A stretch of 64,000 bases of DNA from Streptomyces hokutonensis (GCF_000376565.1 NZ_BARG01000069.1:1-64000), one strand, 5' to 3'; positions 16,311-25,129 are shown, numbered from the stretch's first letter. Notes: generated by a model not told the origin, from the sequence alone. Program-made: numbers and translations.

Positions 16311-17180
16311 GTGACGCAACCCATTGTCGCGGTGCTGACCGCACTGCCGCTCGAGTACACGGCCGTACGGGATCATCTGACGGACGTGGAGAAGCAGGAG
16401 CATCCCCGGTACGGAACTCTGGCAACGGTGGGCCGCTTGTCGGGCACGCCCTGGTCGGTAGCCCTGCTGGAGCTGGGCGAGGGCAATCTGACGGCGGCCA
16501 CGCTCACCGAGCGGGTCATGTCGTGGCTCGAACCCCAGGCCGTGTTCTTCGTCGGGGTTGCCGGCAGCCTCAAAACCGACATCGAAATCGGCGACGTGGT
16601 CGTGGCCACGAAGGTGTACGGCATCCACGGCGGCAAGGAGACGGACAAGAACTTCTTGGTCCGTCCCGAGGCATGGCGGGCTTCGCACCGGCTGGAGCAG
16701 GCGGCGCGCGAGGCGTTGCGGGAGGATCCGCACGCCCATCTGAAGCCGATCGCCGCCGGGGACGTGGTGCTGGCCTCTGCCCGGTCCGCGCTGGCGGAAC
16801 ATCTGCGGACGCACTACAACGACGCCGCCGCCATCGAGATGGAGGGCGCGGGAATCGCGAGCGCGGTGCACCTGGCGGGCGGGGACGCGCTGGTGATCCG
16901 AGGGATCAGCGACCGGGCCGACGCCAAGAAGTCCCGCGCCGATGCGGAAGGTTCACAGCCACGGGCTGCCACGAACGCGGCCGCCGCGGTGGTGGCGGTG
17001 CTGCGGGAACTGCGGCCGTTCGGTGGCCGGCCGGGCCCCTCCGGCGGAACCGCCGACGACCCCAAGGAGGGTCCCTTTCGCGGGCCCACCCATGGCGGGG
17101 ACCACCTCGACTTTCGGGGGAGCACGTTCAACGGGCCGTTCGTCGCCAAGCAGGTGGGGCGGGGGGACGGAGAGCGGTAA
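16311..17180 (+). CDS. MTAN/PNP-type nucleosidase with C-terminal signalling-like motif
   Basis: 289 residues. Residues 1-235 form a phosphorylase/nucleosidase domain (PNP_UDP family): FFVGVAGSLKTDIEIGDVVVATKVYGIHGG, then AIEMEGAGIASAVHLAGGDALVIRGISDRAD, whose Glu and Asp match catalytic residues of MTA/SAH nucleosidases. A flexible Gly/Pro stretch follows, then a motif at 262-282 (GGDHLDFR ... FVAKQV) and a stop seven residues later. The same motif opens the STAND protein at 24573. Removing one G in the run at 17156-17166 would fuse this frame to the NB-ARC gene downstream, giving about 960 residues with the nucleosidase-NB-ARC-TPR layout known from fungal NLR-like proteins. Free effector or broken fusion: both fit. 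Confidence 0.85.
   Translation: MTQPIVAVLTALPLEYTAVRDHLTDVEKQEHPRYGTLATVGRLSGTPWSVALLELGEGNLTAATLTERVMSWLEPQAVFFVGVAGSLKTDIEIGDVVVATKVYGIHGGKETDKNFLVRPEAWRASHRLEQAAREALREDPHAHLKPIAAGDVVLASARSALAEHLRTHYNDAAAIEMEGAGIASAVHLAGGDALVIRGISDRADAKKSRADAEGSQPRAATNAAAAVVAVLRELRPFGGRPGPSGGTADDPKEGPFRGPTHGGDHLDFRGSTFNGPFVAKQVGRGDGER
17094..17156 (+). other. Short shared motif, copy 1 (C-terminus of nucleosidase)
   Basis: Codes for a 21-residue segment beginning GGDHLDFR and ending FVAKQV. It is identical at 15 of 21 positions to the N-terminal segment of the STAND protein on the other strand (24496-24558). Short Gly/Asn/Gln-containing motifs placed between effector and NLR are known amyloid signalling elements in fungi and filamentous bacteria; whether this one aggregates is inference. 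Confidence 0.6.
17156..17166 (+). other. G-run frameshift point between nucleosidase and NB-ARC frames
   Basis: GGGGCGGGGGG. Reading with one G fewer continues from AKQVGRG into TESGNSGPGSVHGPVPVATAALPAVPAGFTGRDEDL without a stop. This could be a sequencing error, a phase-variable slip, a recoding site or a fixed mutation. Confidence 0.65.
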
Positions 17181-17196
17181 CTCCGGCCCTGGTTCC

Positions 17197-19203
17197 GTGC
17201 ACGGTCCGGTGCCGGTTGCCACTGCCGCGTTGCCTGCGGTGCCGGCGGGGTTCACCGGGCGGGACGAGGACCTGGCGCGGTTGTCGCCGGTACTGGATCC
17301 GGCGGCTGAGTCTGATCTGCCCGTGGTGATCTGCGCGGTGTCCGGGCTGGGCGGGATCGGGAAGACGTCGTTGGCGTTGTGTGCCGCGCATCGGGCGGTG
17401 CGGGACGGGTGGTTTCCGGGCGGGACGTTGTTCGTCGACTTTCGGGGGTACGACGAGGATCCGGTTACGGCGGATCAGGCGGTGGTTGCGCTGCTGGACG
17501 GGATGGGGGTTCGGGGGGCGGATCTTCCGCAGACGGTGGAGGGGCAGTACGGGTTGTATCGGCGGCTGTTGGCGGAGGAGGGGCGGCCGATGTTGCTGGT
17601 CCTCGACAATGCGTCGGATGCGGGGCAGGTGATGCCGCTTGTGCCGGGGACGGATCATCATCGGGTGCTGATCACTTCTCGGGATCGACTCACGGAACTG
17701 GACGCTCAGCTGATCGACCTCGATGTTCTCAATGCGGAGGACGCCGCCGACCTCATCAGCAGGTCCTTGCAGCTCAGCGACCGCAGTGATGATCGGGCGA
17801 CGCGTGAACCGGAGGCGGTGTCGGAACTCGCCACACTCTGTGGCCACCATCCGCTCGCGCTGAGGATCACCGCAGGCATGCTGCGCAAGCGCCGCCACCG
17901 GTCCATCGCATCCCTCGTGGACGAGTTGCGGGGTGCCGAGGACGTGACGGCGGCTGTCGGACTCCGCCCGGTCTTCGAAGCGGCGTACCGGCAACTGCCG
18001 TCTGAGCAGGCCAGGTTGCTGCGTCTGCTCGCACTGGCTCCGACGGCCGAAGTGGCCAGCGATACGGCCGCCGCACTGGCGGACCTCGGTGTCGACTGGA
18101 CGTTCGGCCTGCTCGAAGAGCTCGCCGCGTCCCACCTTGTCACGCCTGTTCCGGGAGAGGCGGATGTTCGGTGGCGGTTGCATGACTTGGTGCGGGTGTT
18201 CGGGGTGGGTGTGGTCAACGGGGATGCGGGGTTGCGGGAGGAGGGGGAGGCGGCGCGGGAGCGAGTGCTGGGTTTCTATCTGCGGTGGGCGAGGGCGGCG
18301 GATGACCGGCTGCGGTGGCTGCAGGGGATGCCGGAGCCGGAGCGATTCGCGAACCGGGCGGGGGCGTTGGCGTGGTTTGACGGCGAGCGGGCGGGGCTGG
18401 TGGCGGCGGTGCAGTGGGCGCGGGAGGAGCGGTACGCGGACACAGCGGTACGGCTGTCCCAGCGCCTGGCGGAGTATCTGGACTGGCGGCGCTCTTTCGA
18501 CGACAAGATCACGGTGTGTGGTTCCGCGCGGGACGCCGCCCACCGCGCCGGTGACCGGGTGGGGGAGGCCAGCGCGTGGACCAGCCTCGGCGTCGCCCTG
18601 CGGCAGACGGGCCGGGCAGGGGAGGCCATCGACGCCCACATCCGCGCCCGCGACCTGTACCAGACCGCCGGGGACCGTGACCGCGAGGCCATCGCGTGGA
18701 ACAACCTCGGTGTCGCCCTGCAGGAGACGGGCCGGACCGAGGAGGCCATCGACGCCCACACCCGCGCCCGCGAGCTGTTCCAGGTTGTCGGGGATCGCCC
18801 CCGCGAGGCCAGCGCGTGGGACAATCTCGGCAGCGCTCTGCTGGAGGCCAGCCGGGCGGGGGAGGCGATCGATGCCTACACCCGCGCCCGCGACCTATTC
18901 CAGACCGTCGAGGACCGCCATGGTGAGGCCAGGGCGTGGAACAACCTCGGCGCCGCCCTGCGCACAACGGGCCGGGGGGAGGAGGCGGTTGAGGCATACA
19001 AGAAGGCCCTGGAGGGCCACCGGGAGTTCGACGACTGGTACCGCACGGGCCACACCCTCTCCAACCTGGCCCGCGCCCACCAGAACGCCGCCCGCCCAGC
19101 CGAGGCCCGCACCTGCTACCTCCAGTCCGCCGACGCCTACACCCAAGCCAACGCCCCCACCGAAGCCGCTCTCGCCCAATCCCGCGCAGACTCATTGACC
19201 TGA
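17197..19203 (+). CDS. NB-ARC/TPR STAND ATPase (NLR-like)
   Basis: 668 residues from the GTG at 17197. Walker A GLGGIGKTSLA (about 50), Walker B PMLLVLDNAS, sensor LITSRDRL, and the GxP-type motif GHHPLALRI define an NB-ARC switch; a winged-helix segment (RWRLHDLVRVFGVGVV) follows, then about five TPR units of 40 residues (about 450-620). Such STAND proteins sense a ligand with the repeats and oligomerise to switch on an effector. No ribosome site precedes 17197, and the start codon is 17 bases past the nucleosidase stop, so either it is coupled to that gene or the two are one protein split by the G-run. Paralogue at 22456-24573. Confidence 0.82.
   Translation: MHGPVPVATAALPAVPAGFTGRDEDLARLSPVLDPAAESDLPVVICAVSGLGGIGKTSLALCAAHRAVRDGWFPGGTLFVDFRGYDEDPVTADQAVVALLDGMGVRGADLPQTVEGQYGLYRRLLAEEGRPMLLVLDNASDAGQVMPLVPGTDHHRVLITSRDRLTELDAQLIDLDVLNAEDAADLISRSLQLSDRSDDRATREPEAVSELATLCGHHPLALRITAGMLRKRRHRSIASLVDELRGAEDVTAAVGLRPVFEAAYRQLPSEQARLLRLLALAPTAEVASDTAAALADLGVDWTFGLLEELAASHLVTPVPGEADVRWRLHDLVRVFGVGVVNGDAGLREEGEAARERVLGFYLRWARAADDRLRWLQGMPEPERFANRAGALAWFDGERAGLVAAVQWAREERYADTAVRLSQRLAEYLDWRRSFDDKITVCGSARDAAHRAGDRVGEASAWTSLGVALRQTGRAGEAIDAHIRARDLYQTAGDRDREAIAWNNLGVALQETGRTEEAIDAHTRARELFQVVGDRPREASAWDNLGSALLEASRAGEAIDAYTRARDLFQTVEDRHGEARAWNNLGAALRTTGRGEEAVEAYKKALEGHREFDDWYRTGHTLSNLARAHQNAARPAEARTCYLQSADAYTQANAPTEAALAQSRADSLT
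18570..18990 (+). repeat. 120-bp coding TPR repeats in STAND gene 1
   Basis: Consecutive 40-codon units, each with W-x-N-L-G-x-A-L ... G-R-x-x-E-A-I-D-A-H-x-R-A-R-D-L-F-Q. Adjacent units are very alike at DNA level, pointing to recent duplication or gene conversion, also with the inverted paralogue (about 22660-23100). Confidence 0.75.
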
Positions 19204-19287
19204 CTAGACCACTCCACTTACCTTCACCGGGCAGCCATTCCCCCAGGCCCAGGCCACAACGATGTGAGCCAGCAGGAGGTCGTGCCC

Positions 19288-20658
19288 GTGCGCCCCACCG
19301 CCGTCGCCCTCGCAGCAGTCTCAGCCCTAGCCCTCGCCGCAACCACCCTCACCGCCTGCGGCAGCGGTTCCGGCAGCAGCCCGGACACTGTCAAGATCTC
19401 CTTCAAACAGTCGACGGACAACTCCATCAAGGTGATGGACACCTACCTCGCCGACATGAAGAAGCAGTTCGAGAAGCAGTACCCCGGCAAGAAGGTCGAG
19501 CTCGTCCCGATCAAGGCCCCGGACTCGGAGTACTACACCAAGCTCCAGCAGATGCTCCGCTCCCCCAAGACCGCCCCGGACCTGGTCTACGAGGACACGT
19601 TCCTCATCAACAGCGACATCACGTCCGGGTACTTGAAGCCCCTCGACTCCTACCTCTCCAAGTGGCCGGACTGGAACCAGTTCGTCGACACGGCGAAGTC
19701 GGCAGCGAAGGCCGAGGACGGAAAGACGTACGGCGTCCCGGACGGCACGGACACCCGAGGCCTCTGGTTCGACAAGGGAATCTTCAAGAAGGTGGGCCTG
19801 CCCGCGAATTGGCAGCCGAAGACGTGGGACGACGTCCTCGCCGCGGCCCGCACGATCAAGCAGAAGGTCCCGAACGTCACCCCCCTCAACGTCTACACCG
19901 GCAAACCGGCCGGCGAAGCCGCCACCATGCAGGGCTTCGAGATGCTGCTCTACGGGACGAACGACGGCACCACGGACCCGCTCTACGACAAGTCGTCGAA
20001 GAAGTGGATCGCGGGAAGCCAAGGCTTCAAGGACGCCCTCTCCTTCGTCCACACGGTCTACAAGGAGAAGCTCGGCCCGGACGTGTCCGACGCCCTCGAC
20101 CCCAACATCCAGACCTACGTGGCCGGTGAACTCCTCCCCAAGGGCAAACTCGGCATCGCCTTGGACGGATCCTGGCTCCCCCAGGCCTGGTTGAAGGGCA
20201 GCGGTCACGAATGGCCGCAGTGGTCACAGGAGTTGGGGCTCGCGTACATGCCCACGCAGACCGGCCAGGCCCCCGGCAAGGTGAGCATGTCGGGCGGCTG
20301 GACCTGGGCGATCCCCTCCAAGGCCGGCAACCCCGACCTCGCCTTCGACTTCATCAAGACGATGCAGACGAAGGCGAACGCGGAGAAGTGGTACATCGCC
20401 AACTCCGGTATCTCCGTGCGGAAGGACGTCGCCGCCGACCCCGCCTACGCCAACGCCCAGCCCGGCATCAAGTTCTTCACGGACCTGGTCGCGAGCACGC
20501 ACTACCGCCCCGCCTACCCGGCGTACCCGAAGGTCTCCACCGCCATCCAGGAGGCGATGGAGGGCGTGACGACGGGCGACATGTCGGTGGACAAGGCGGC
20601 GAGTTCGTACGACGACGAGCTCAAGTCCGCCACGGACAACCAGGTCACCCAGAAGTGA
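19288..20658 (+). CDS. Sugar ABC transporter substrate-binding lipoprotein
   Basis: 456 residues. AGGAGG (19274-19279) eight bases before GTG 19288 sets the start. The signal peptide ends in the lipobox LTAC, so the mature protein is a lipid-anchored extracellular binding protein. The body is family 1 solute-binding (MalE-like): KAPDSEYYTKLQQML, DLVYEDTF, SMSGGWTWAIPSKAGNPDLAFDFIKTM. Substrate probably an oligosaccharide; it cannot be named. First gene of a three-gene import operon without an ATPase; in Streptomyces the shared MsiK ATPase often serves such systems. Confidence 0.92.
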   Translation: MRPTAVALAAVSALALAATTLTACGSGSGSSPDTVKISFKQSTDNSIKVMDTYLADMKKQFEKQYPGKKVELVPIKAPDSEYYTKLQQMLRSPKTAPDLVYEDTFLINSDITSGYLKPLDSYLSKWPDWNQFVDTAKSAAKAEDGKTYGVPDGTDTRGLWFDKGIFKKVGLPANWQPKTWDDVLAAARTIKQKVPNVTPLNVYTGKPAGEAATMQGFEMLLYGTNDGTTDPLYDKSSKKWIAGSQGFKDALSFVHTVYKEKLGPDVSDALDPNIQTYVAGELLPKGKLGIALDGSWLPQAWLKGSGHEWPQWSQELGLAYMPTQTGQAPGKVSMSGGWTWAIPSKAGNPDLAFDFIKTMQTKANAEKWYIANSGISVRKDVAADPAYANAQPGIKFFTDLVASTHYRPAYPAYPKVSTAIQEAMEGVTTGDMSVDKAASSYDDELKSATDNQVTQK

Positions 20659-21623
20659 CCACCGCACCCCGGCAGGCGGCGGGCCCGGACGCGACGAAGT
20701 CCGCCCCGGGCCCGGCCCCTCGCCGGTCCGCGCCCCAGCGGCACCCCCGCACCCGAAATCGCCATGGCAATCGCATCCTCACGCACCTCCTCCCCCTATC
20801 CCCCGCCCTGACCCTCCTGCTCCTCTTCCTGGCCGTCCCGATCGGCTACTGCGCCTACATCGCCTTCACCGACCTCCAACTCACAGGCCAGGCCCACTCG
20901 TCCTTCGTCGGCTTCGCGAATTTCCGTACGGCCTTCAAGGACTCGGAATTCCTCAACGCGGTATGGCTGACGCTGGTGTTCACGGTGTTGTCGTCGTTGA
21001 TCGGCCAGAACACCCTCGGCCTGGCGCTCGCGACCCTCATGCAACGCGCGTCAAAACCGGTCCGCACGCTCACGGGCGCGATCGTGATCACGGCCTGGGT
21101 CCTCCCCGAGGTGGTGGCAGGCTTCCTCCTCTACGCCTTCTTCCGCCGCGAAGGCACCCTGAACGCCATCCTGGACTGGCTCCATCTCCCGTCCCAGAAC
21201 TGGCTGTTCACACTCCCGATCCTGGCGGTGTCCTTCGCGAACGTCTGGCGGGGCACAGCCTTCTCGATGCTGGTCTACTCGGCGGCCCTCAACGAAATCC
21301 CCAAAGAGATCACGGAAGCGGCGGAGGTCGACGGCGCGGGCGGCTGGCGCCGCATGTGGCACATCACCCTCCCGATGATCCGCCGCTCGATCGGCACGAA
21401 CCTCATGCTCAACACCCTCCAGACCCTCTCCGTCTTCGGCCTGATCTGGGTGATGACGAGAGGCGGCCCGGGCAACAAGAGCCAGACCCTCCCCCTCTAC
21501 ATGTACGAACAGGCCTTCCAGAACAGCATGATCGGCTACGCCACGGCGGTAGCCCTACTCCTGCTCCTGGTCGGTTCGGTCTTCTCTGTGATCTACATGC
21601 GCCTGCTGCGAACGGAGGTCTGA
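20655..21623 (+). CDS. Sugar ABC transporter permease 1 (MalF-like)
   Basis: 322 residues. GTG 20655 overlaps the lipoprotein stop (GTGA). About 45 residues of Pro/Arg-rich leader precede the first membrane helix (LSPALTLLLLFLAVPIGYCAYIA). Six helices are expected. The EAA loop that docks the ATPase reads EITEAAEVDGAGGWRRMWHITLP. Works with the next permease and the lipoprotein in sugar uptake. Confidence 0.92.
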   Translation: MTTAPRQAAGPDATKSAPGPAPRRSAPQRHPRTRNRHGNRILTHLLPLSPALTLLLLFLAVPIGYCAYIAFTDLQLTGQAHSSFVGFANFRTAFKDSEFLNAVWLTLVFTVLSSLIGQNTLGLALATLMQRASKPVRTLTGAIVITAWVLPEVVAGFLLYAFFRREGTLNAILDWLHLPSQNWLFTLPILAVSFANVWRGTAFSMLVYSAALNEIPKEITEAAEVDGAGGWRRMWHITLPMIRRSIGTNLMLNTLQTLSVFGLIWVMTRGGPGNKSQTLPLYMYEQAFQNSMIGYATAVALLLLLVGSVFSVIYMRLLRTEV

Positions 21624-21626
21624 CCC

Positions 21627-22466
21627 ATGGCCCTCACCCTCTCCTCCCGCCGCAGAAGCCGACGCCTGGCGGCGGACGCGGGGCTGCTGGTGGTCGCGGC
21701 AACGTTCGCGCTCCCGCTCCTCTGGGTGATCCTGTCGTCCTTGGACCCCCACGCAAACCTCAAGGTGAAGACCCCCGACGGCCTGACCCTCGACAACTTC
21801 CACGCGATCCTGAACTCGGACATCACCTTCACCCCCCTCCTCAACAGCCTGATCCTGTGCGGCTTCGGAACGCTGTTGACGGTGGTGTGCTCGGCACTGG
21901 CGGCGTATCCCTTGTCCCGCTTCCGATCCCGCCTGAACCGCCCCTTCCTCCTGACGATCCTGTTCGCAACGAGCCTTCCCATCACCGCGATCATGGTGCC
22001 GGTGTACGCGTTGTTCGTGCAGGTGAACCTCATCGACACCATGCAGGGCACGATCTTCTTCTTCGCCGCGTCCCAACTGCCGTTTGCTATTTGGCTGATG
22101 AAGAACTTCATGGACGGCGTGCCGAAGGAGTTGGAGGAGGCGGCGTGGACCGACGGTGCGTCGTCATTTCAGTCCCTCGTGCGGATTGTGTTGCCGCTGA
22201 TGGGACCGGGGGTGGCGGTGGTGACCGTCTTCTCGTTCGTGATGATGTGGGGGAACTTCTTCGTCCCGTTCATGCTGTTGCTCACCCCGGACCAGATGCC
22301 GGCGAGCGTGAGCATCAATGAGTTCTTCGGGAATCGGGGGATGGTGGCGTATGGGCAGTTGGCCGCGTTCTCGGTTGTTTACTCGACGCCGGTGATTTTG
22401 TTGTATGTGCTGGTGGCGAGGCGGTTGGGTGGGGGGTTTGCTTTGGGTGGGGCTGTTAAGGGGTGA
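21627..22466 (+). CDS. Sugar ABC transporter permease 2 (MalG-like)
   Basis: 279 residues, starting four bases after permease 1. EAA loop: ELEEAAWTDGASSFQSLVRIVLP. Hydrophobic helices begin at residue 17. The last 11 bases overlap the end of the convergent STAND gene, so there is no room for a terminator or an ATPase gene; the energising ATPase must be encoded elsewhere. Confidence 0.92.
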   Translation: MALTLSSRRRSRRLAADAGLLVVAATFALPLLWVILSSLDPHANLKVKTPDGLTLDNFHAILNSDITFTPLLNSLILCGFGTLLTVVCSALAAYPLSRFRSRLNRPFLLTILFATSLPITAIMVPVYALFVQVNLIDTMQGTIFFFAASQLPFAIWLMKNFMDGVPKELEEAAWTDGASSFQSLVRIVLPLMGPGVAVVTVFSFVMMWGNFFVPFMLLLTPDQMPASVSINEFFGNRGMVAYGQLAAFSVVYSTPVILLYVLVARRLGGGFALGGAVKG

Positions 22467-24573
22467 GCTCTTCGGCTCGGTTGCGGGCTTGGGCTGCTTC
22501 GGTTAGCGCGTCGGCGCGAGTGTAGGCATCGGCCGACTGGAGGTAGCGGGCGCGGGCCTCGCCGGGGCGGGCGGCGCGCTTGTGGGTGAGAGCTAGGTTG
22601 TAGAGGGTCTGGCCCGCCCGGTACCAGTCCTCGAACTCCCAGAAGCCCTCCAGGGCCTTCTCGTACGCCTCAATTGCCTCCTCCACACGGCCCGTGTCAC
22701 CCAGGGCGGCGCCGAGATTGTTCCATGCAGTGGCCTCGCGGTGACGGTCTCCGACGGCCTGGTGCAGGTCGCGGGCCCGAGTGTGCGCATCGATCGCCTC
22801 CCCCACCCGGCCCGCCTCCACCAGATCGAAGCCGAGGTTGTCCCACGCCGTGGCCTCGAGGTGACGGTCCCCTACGGTCTGAAACAGGTCGCGGGCCCGG
22901 GTGTGCGCGTCGGCCGCCGCCCTCGCCCGGCCCGCCTCCCGCAGGGCGCTGCCGAGGTTGGCCCACGCGATGGCCTCACCGTGGCGATCCCCAACGGCCT
23001 GAAACAGGTCGCGGACCCGAGTGTGCGCGTCGATTGCCTTCTCCGACCGGCCCGCCTGTAGCAGGGCGTTGCCGAGGCCGGTCCACGCGCCGGCCTCGGC
23101 GATCCGGTTACCGGCGTGGTGGGCAGCCTCCCGCGCGGCATCGCACACCGTGATCAAGTCGTCGAAAGAGCGCCGCCAGTCGAGATACTCCGCCAGACAC
23201 TGCGACAGCCGCACCGCCGTGGCCGCGTACGACTCCTCCCGCGCCCACTGCACCACCGCCACAAGACCCGCCCGCTCCGCATCCAGCCACGCCAACGCCC
23301 CCGCCCGATCCACAAACCGCTCCGGCACCGGCATCCCCGGCAACCACCGCAACCAGTCATCCGCCGCATCCGCCCACCGGTAGTAGAACTCCAACACCCG
23401 CCCCCGCGCCGCCTCCCCCTCCTCCCACAACCCCACATCCCCCTTGACCACACCCACCCCGAACGCCCGCACCAAGTCATGCAACCGCCACCGCCCACGC
23501 CCACTCCCCCGCTCAACAAGATGAGCGCGAGACAACGCTTCGAGCACACGCACCGGCGCAGCGTCCGCCCCGTCCAACACGGCGACGACCTCGGCCGTCA
23601 CCTCGGGCCCCGGAGCCAGGGCCAACAGCCGTAGCGACCGCGCCTGTTCAGCCGGCAGACGCCCGTATGACAAGTCAAAGGCGGCCCGCACACTGCGCTC
23701 ACCGTCATCAAGGTGCAGGAGCCGGTCACCGGACTCGGCAAGTTCCGCCACCAGTTCGGCCACGGTCTTGTCCCTGTCGAGGACGAGCAAGGCCGCAGCG
23801 ATCTGAAGTGCGAGTGGCAACTGCCCACAGAGCAAGGCGAGTTCAGCAGCCGCCTCCCCCTCATCCACCACCCGCGCATCCCCCGGAGCGGCGATCCGCA
23901 ACGCCCGGTCCAGCAGGTCGTACGCCTCCTCCGGACTCAACTCCCCCAACGCCAGCAGCCGTGCCCCCAGTTGAGGCAACCTGCTCCGCGAGGTGGCAAG
24001 CAGCCTGTGCCGCGTACCTCCAGGATGCAACGGACGCACCTGCTCCGCCGAGGACGCGTTGTCGGCCAGGACCAGCACAGCCCCCAACTCCCGCTCCCGC
24101 GCCGCAAGCACCGAGCGATACAACGCGGCCCGTGCGTCCACCCCGTTCGGAATGTGCTCCGGAGGCGTCCCCAGCCCCCTCAGTAGAGTCTCCAGCGCCT
24201 GTTCCGCCGTAACGCGATCATCGTCGTACCCATGGAGATTGACGAAGAGCACCCCACCCGGGAACCACCCCTCGTCACGGGCCGCGTGCGCCGCCTCCAC
24301 CGCGAGCGCGGTCTTGCCGATCCCCCCGAGCCCTGACACCGCGGCGACCAACACAGCGCCCGGCGCTTCGCCACTCCCACCCGGGTCGAACGCGCCGAGC
24401 AGCTCCCCGAGTTGGTCACTGCGCCCCGAAAACCCGGCCACCCTCGGAGGCAGGGCATCCAGCGCGGTGGGCGCCGGCCCGTGCTGGTGGTACGCCACCT
24501 GCTTCGCGATGAAGTCCCCCTTGAACTCCCCGTCCCGGAAGTCCAGATGATCCCCGCCGTACTGCTCACCCAT
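22456..24573 (-). CDS. NB-ARC/TPR STAND ATPase with N-terminal signalling-like motif, no effector
   Basis: 705 residues, paralogue of the gene at 17197-19203. Order: motif at residues 6-26 (GGDHLDFR ... FIAKQV), linker, Walker A GLGGIGKT (81-88), Walker B GAVLVLADNAS, sensor LLATSRSRL, winged helix (RWRLHDLVRAFGVGVV), and about six TPR units near the C-terminus. There is no enzymatic or membrane effector. A longer open frame runs upstream but is low-complexity; ATG 24573 directly before the motif is preferred. In fungal pairs such as NWD2/HET-S an NLR with an N-terminal motif activates a separate effector with the same motif at its C-terminus; the nucleosidase at 16311-17180 would be the matching effector. 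Confidence 0.85.
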   Translation of the reverse strand: MGEQYGGDHLDFRDGEFKGDFIAKQVAYHQHGPAPTALDALPPRVAGFSGRSDQLGELLGAFDPGGSGEAPGAVLVAAVSGLGGIGKTALAVEAAHAARDEGWFPGGVLFVNLHGYDDDRVTAEQALETLLRGLGTPPEHIPNGVDARAALYRSVLAARERELGAVLVLADNASSAEQVRPLHPGGTRHRLLATSRSRLPQLGARLLALGELSPEEAYDLLDRALRIAAPGDARVVDEGEAAAELALLCGQLPLALQIAAALLVLDRDKTVAELVAELAESGDRLLHLDDGERSVRAAFDLSYGRLPAEQARSLRLLALAPGPEVTAEVVAVLDGADAAPVRVLEALSRAHLVERGSGRGRWRLHDLVRAFGVGVVKGDVGLWEEGEAARGRVLEFYYRWADAADDWLRWLPGMPVPERFVDRAGALAWLDAERAGLVAVVQWAREESYAATAVRLSQCLAEYLDWRRSFDDLITVCDAAREAAHHAGNRIAEAGAWTGLGNALLQAGRSEKAIDAHTRVRDLFQAVGDRHGEAIAWANLGSALREAGRARAAADAHTRARDLFQTVGDRHLEATAWDNLGFDLVEAGRVGEAIDAHTRARDLHQAVGDRHREATAWNNLGAALGDTGRVEEAIEAYEKALEGFWEFEDWYRAGQTLYNLALTHKRAARPGEARARYLQSADAYTRADALTEAAQARNRAEELTP
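22660..23100 (-). repeat. 120-bp coding TPR repeats in STAND gene 2
   Basis: Tandem 40-codon units (WNNLGAAL-type, AIDAHTRARDLFQ) like those of STAND gene 1 but in the opposite direction. Together they form a long imperfect inverted repeat around the ABC transporter genes. Confidence 0.7.
24496..24558 (-). other. Short shared motif, copy 2 (N-terminus of STAND protein)
   Basis: Residues 6-26 of the STAND protein; 15 of 21 positions identical to the nucleosidase C-terminal motif (17094-17156). Strong conservation of GGDHLDFR, F, G, F and AKQV against divergence of the surrounding linker suggests function. Confidence 0.6.
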
Positions 24574-25129
24574 CGTGCCGTCCCCGTGCCGCTGCCCCCG
24601 AATCGCGTGCCAACACGGTACGCCCACAGCCCCCGCCCAACACCCGCTCTGGCCAGGCGACTTGGCAGCACCGCAGGGCAGGCCGAAGGAGTTCCCCCCT
24701 GAGGTTCGGCGCTCGATGCGGTAACGGGCGGGACGCGAACCTGAACGACCAACCGGCGAGCCCGCACACTCCCCCGCACACCCCCACCGTCGATATCCCG
24801 CCACCCCCCACTTCCCCCCACACCCGATCATCACCCCCACCACAAACGCACTCCCCTTCGACCCCCGCCCAAACACCCGACACCGACCCCCCACCCACCA
24901 CCCCCTCCGCCAATGCCCGCCGCCCCGGCAAATGGCAAGGTAGAGAGGCATATTCACCACCCCCCGGTCACCATCCGACTCCCCCGGCCACCACTCACCG
25001 TCACCACCCACCCCCGCCCCGGCCGCATTCGATCTCCCCCGCGCGACCGAATCCGTACGTTCATACAATCCGTAATCCTGGCCGAACAGACCGTAGTCAC
25101 CGCACCCAGGCGCCCCTAACTTGTGCCCC
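24574..25129. other. Intergenic low-complexity region
   Basis: C-rich on the plus strand with many CCCCCAC runs (24780-25030). Open frames here are artefacts of composition. It must hold the STAND gene 2 promoter. TAACTT at 25117-25122 looks like a -10 for the next gene. No repeat family or RNA was recognised. Confidence 0.5.

Noticed and set aside
16942..17196. Upstream ATG at 16942 as start of the NB-ARC gene
   Set aside because: It lies inside the nucleosidase in another frame, without a ribosome site, and the encoded residues resemble no domain.
18570..18990. Regular 120-bp repeats considered as a CRISPR or minisatellite array
   Set aside because: They are in frame and encode TPR helices; no spacer-repeat structure.
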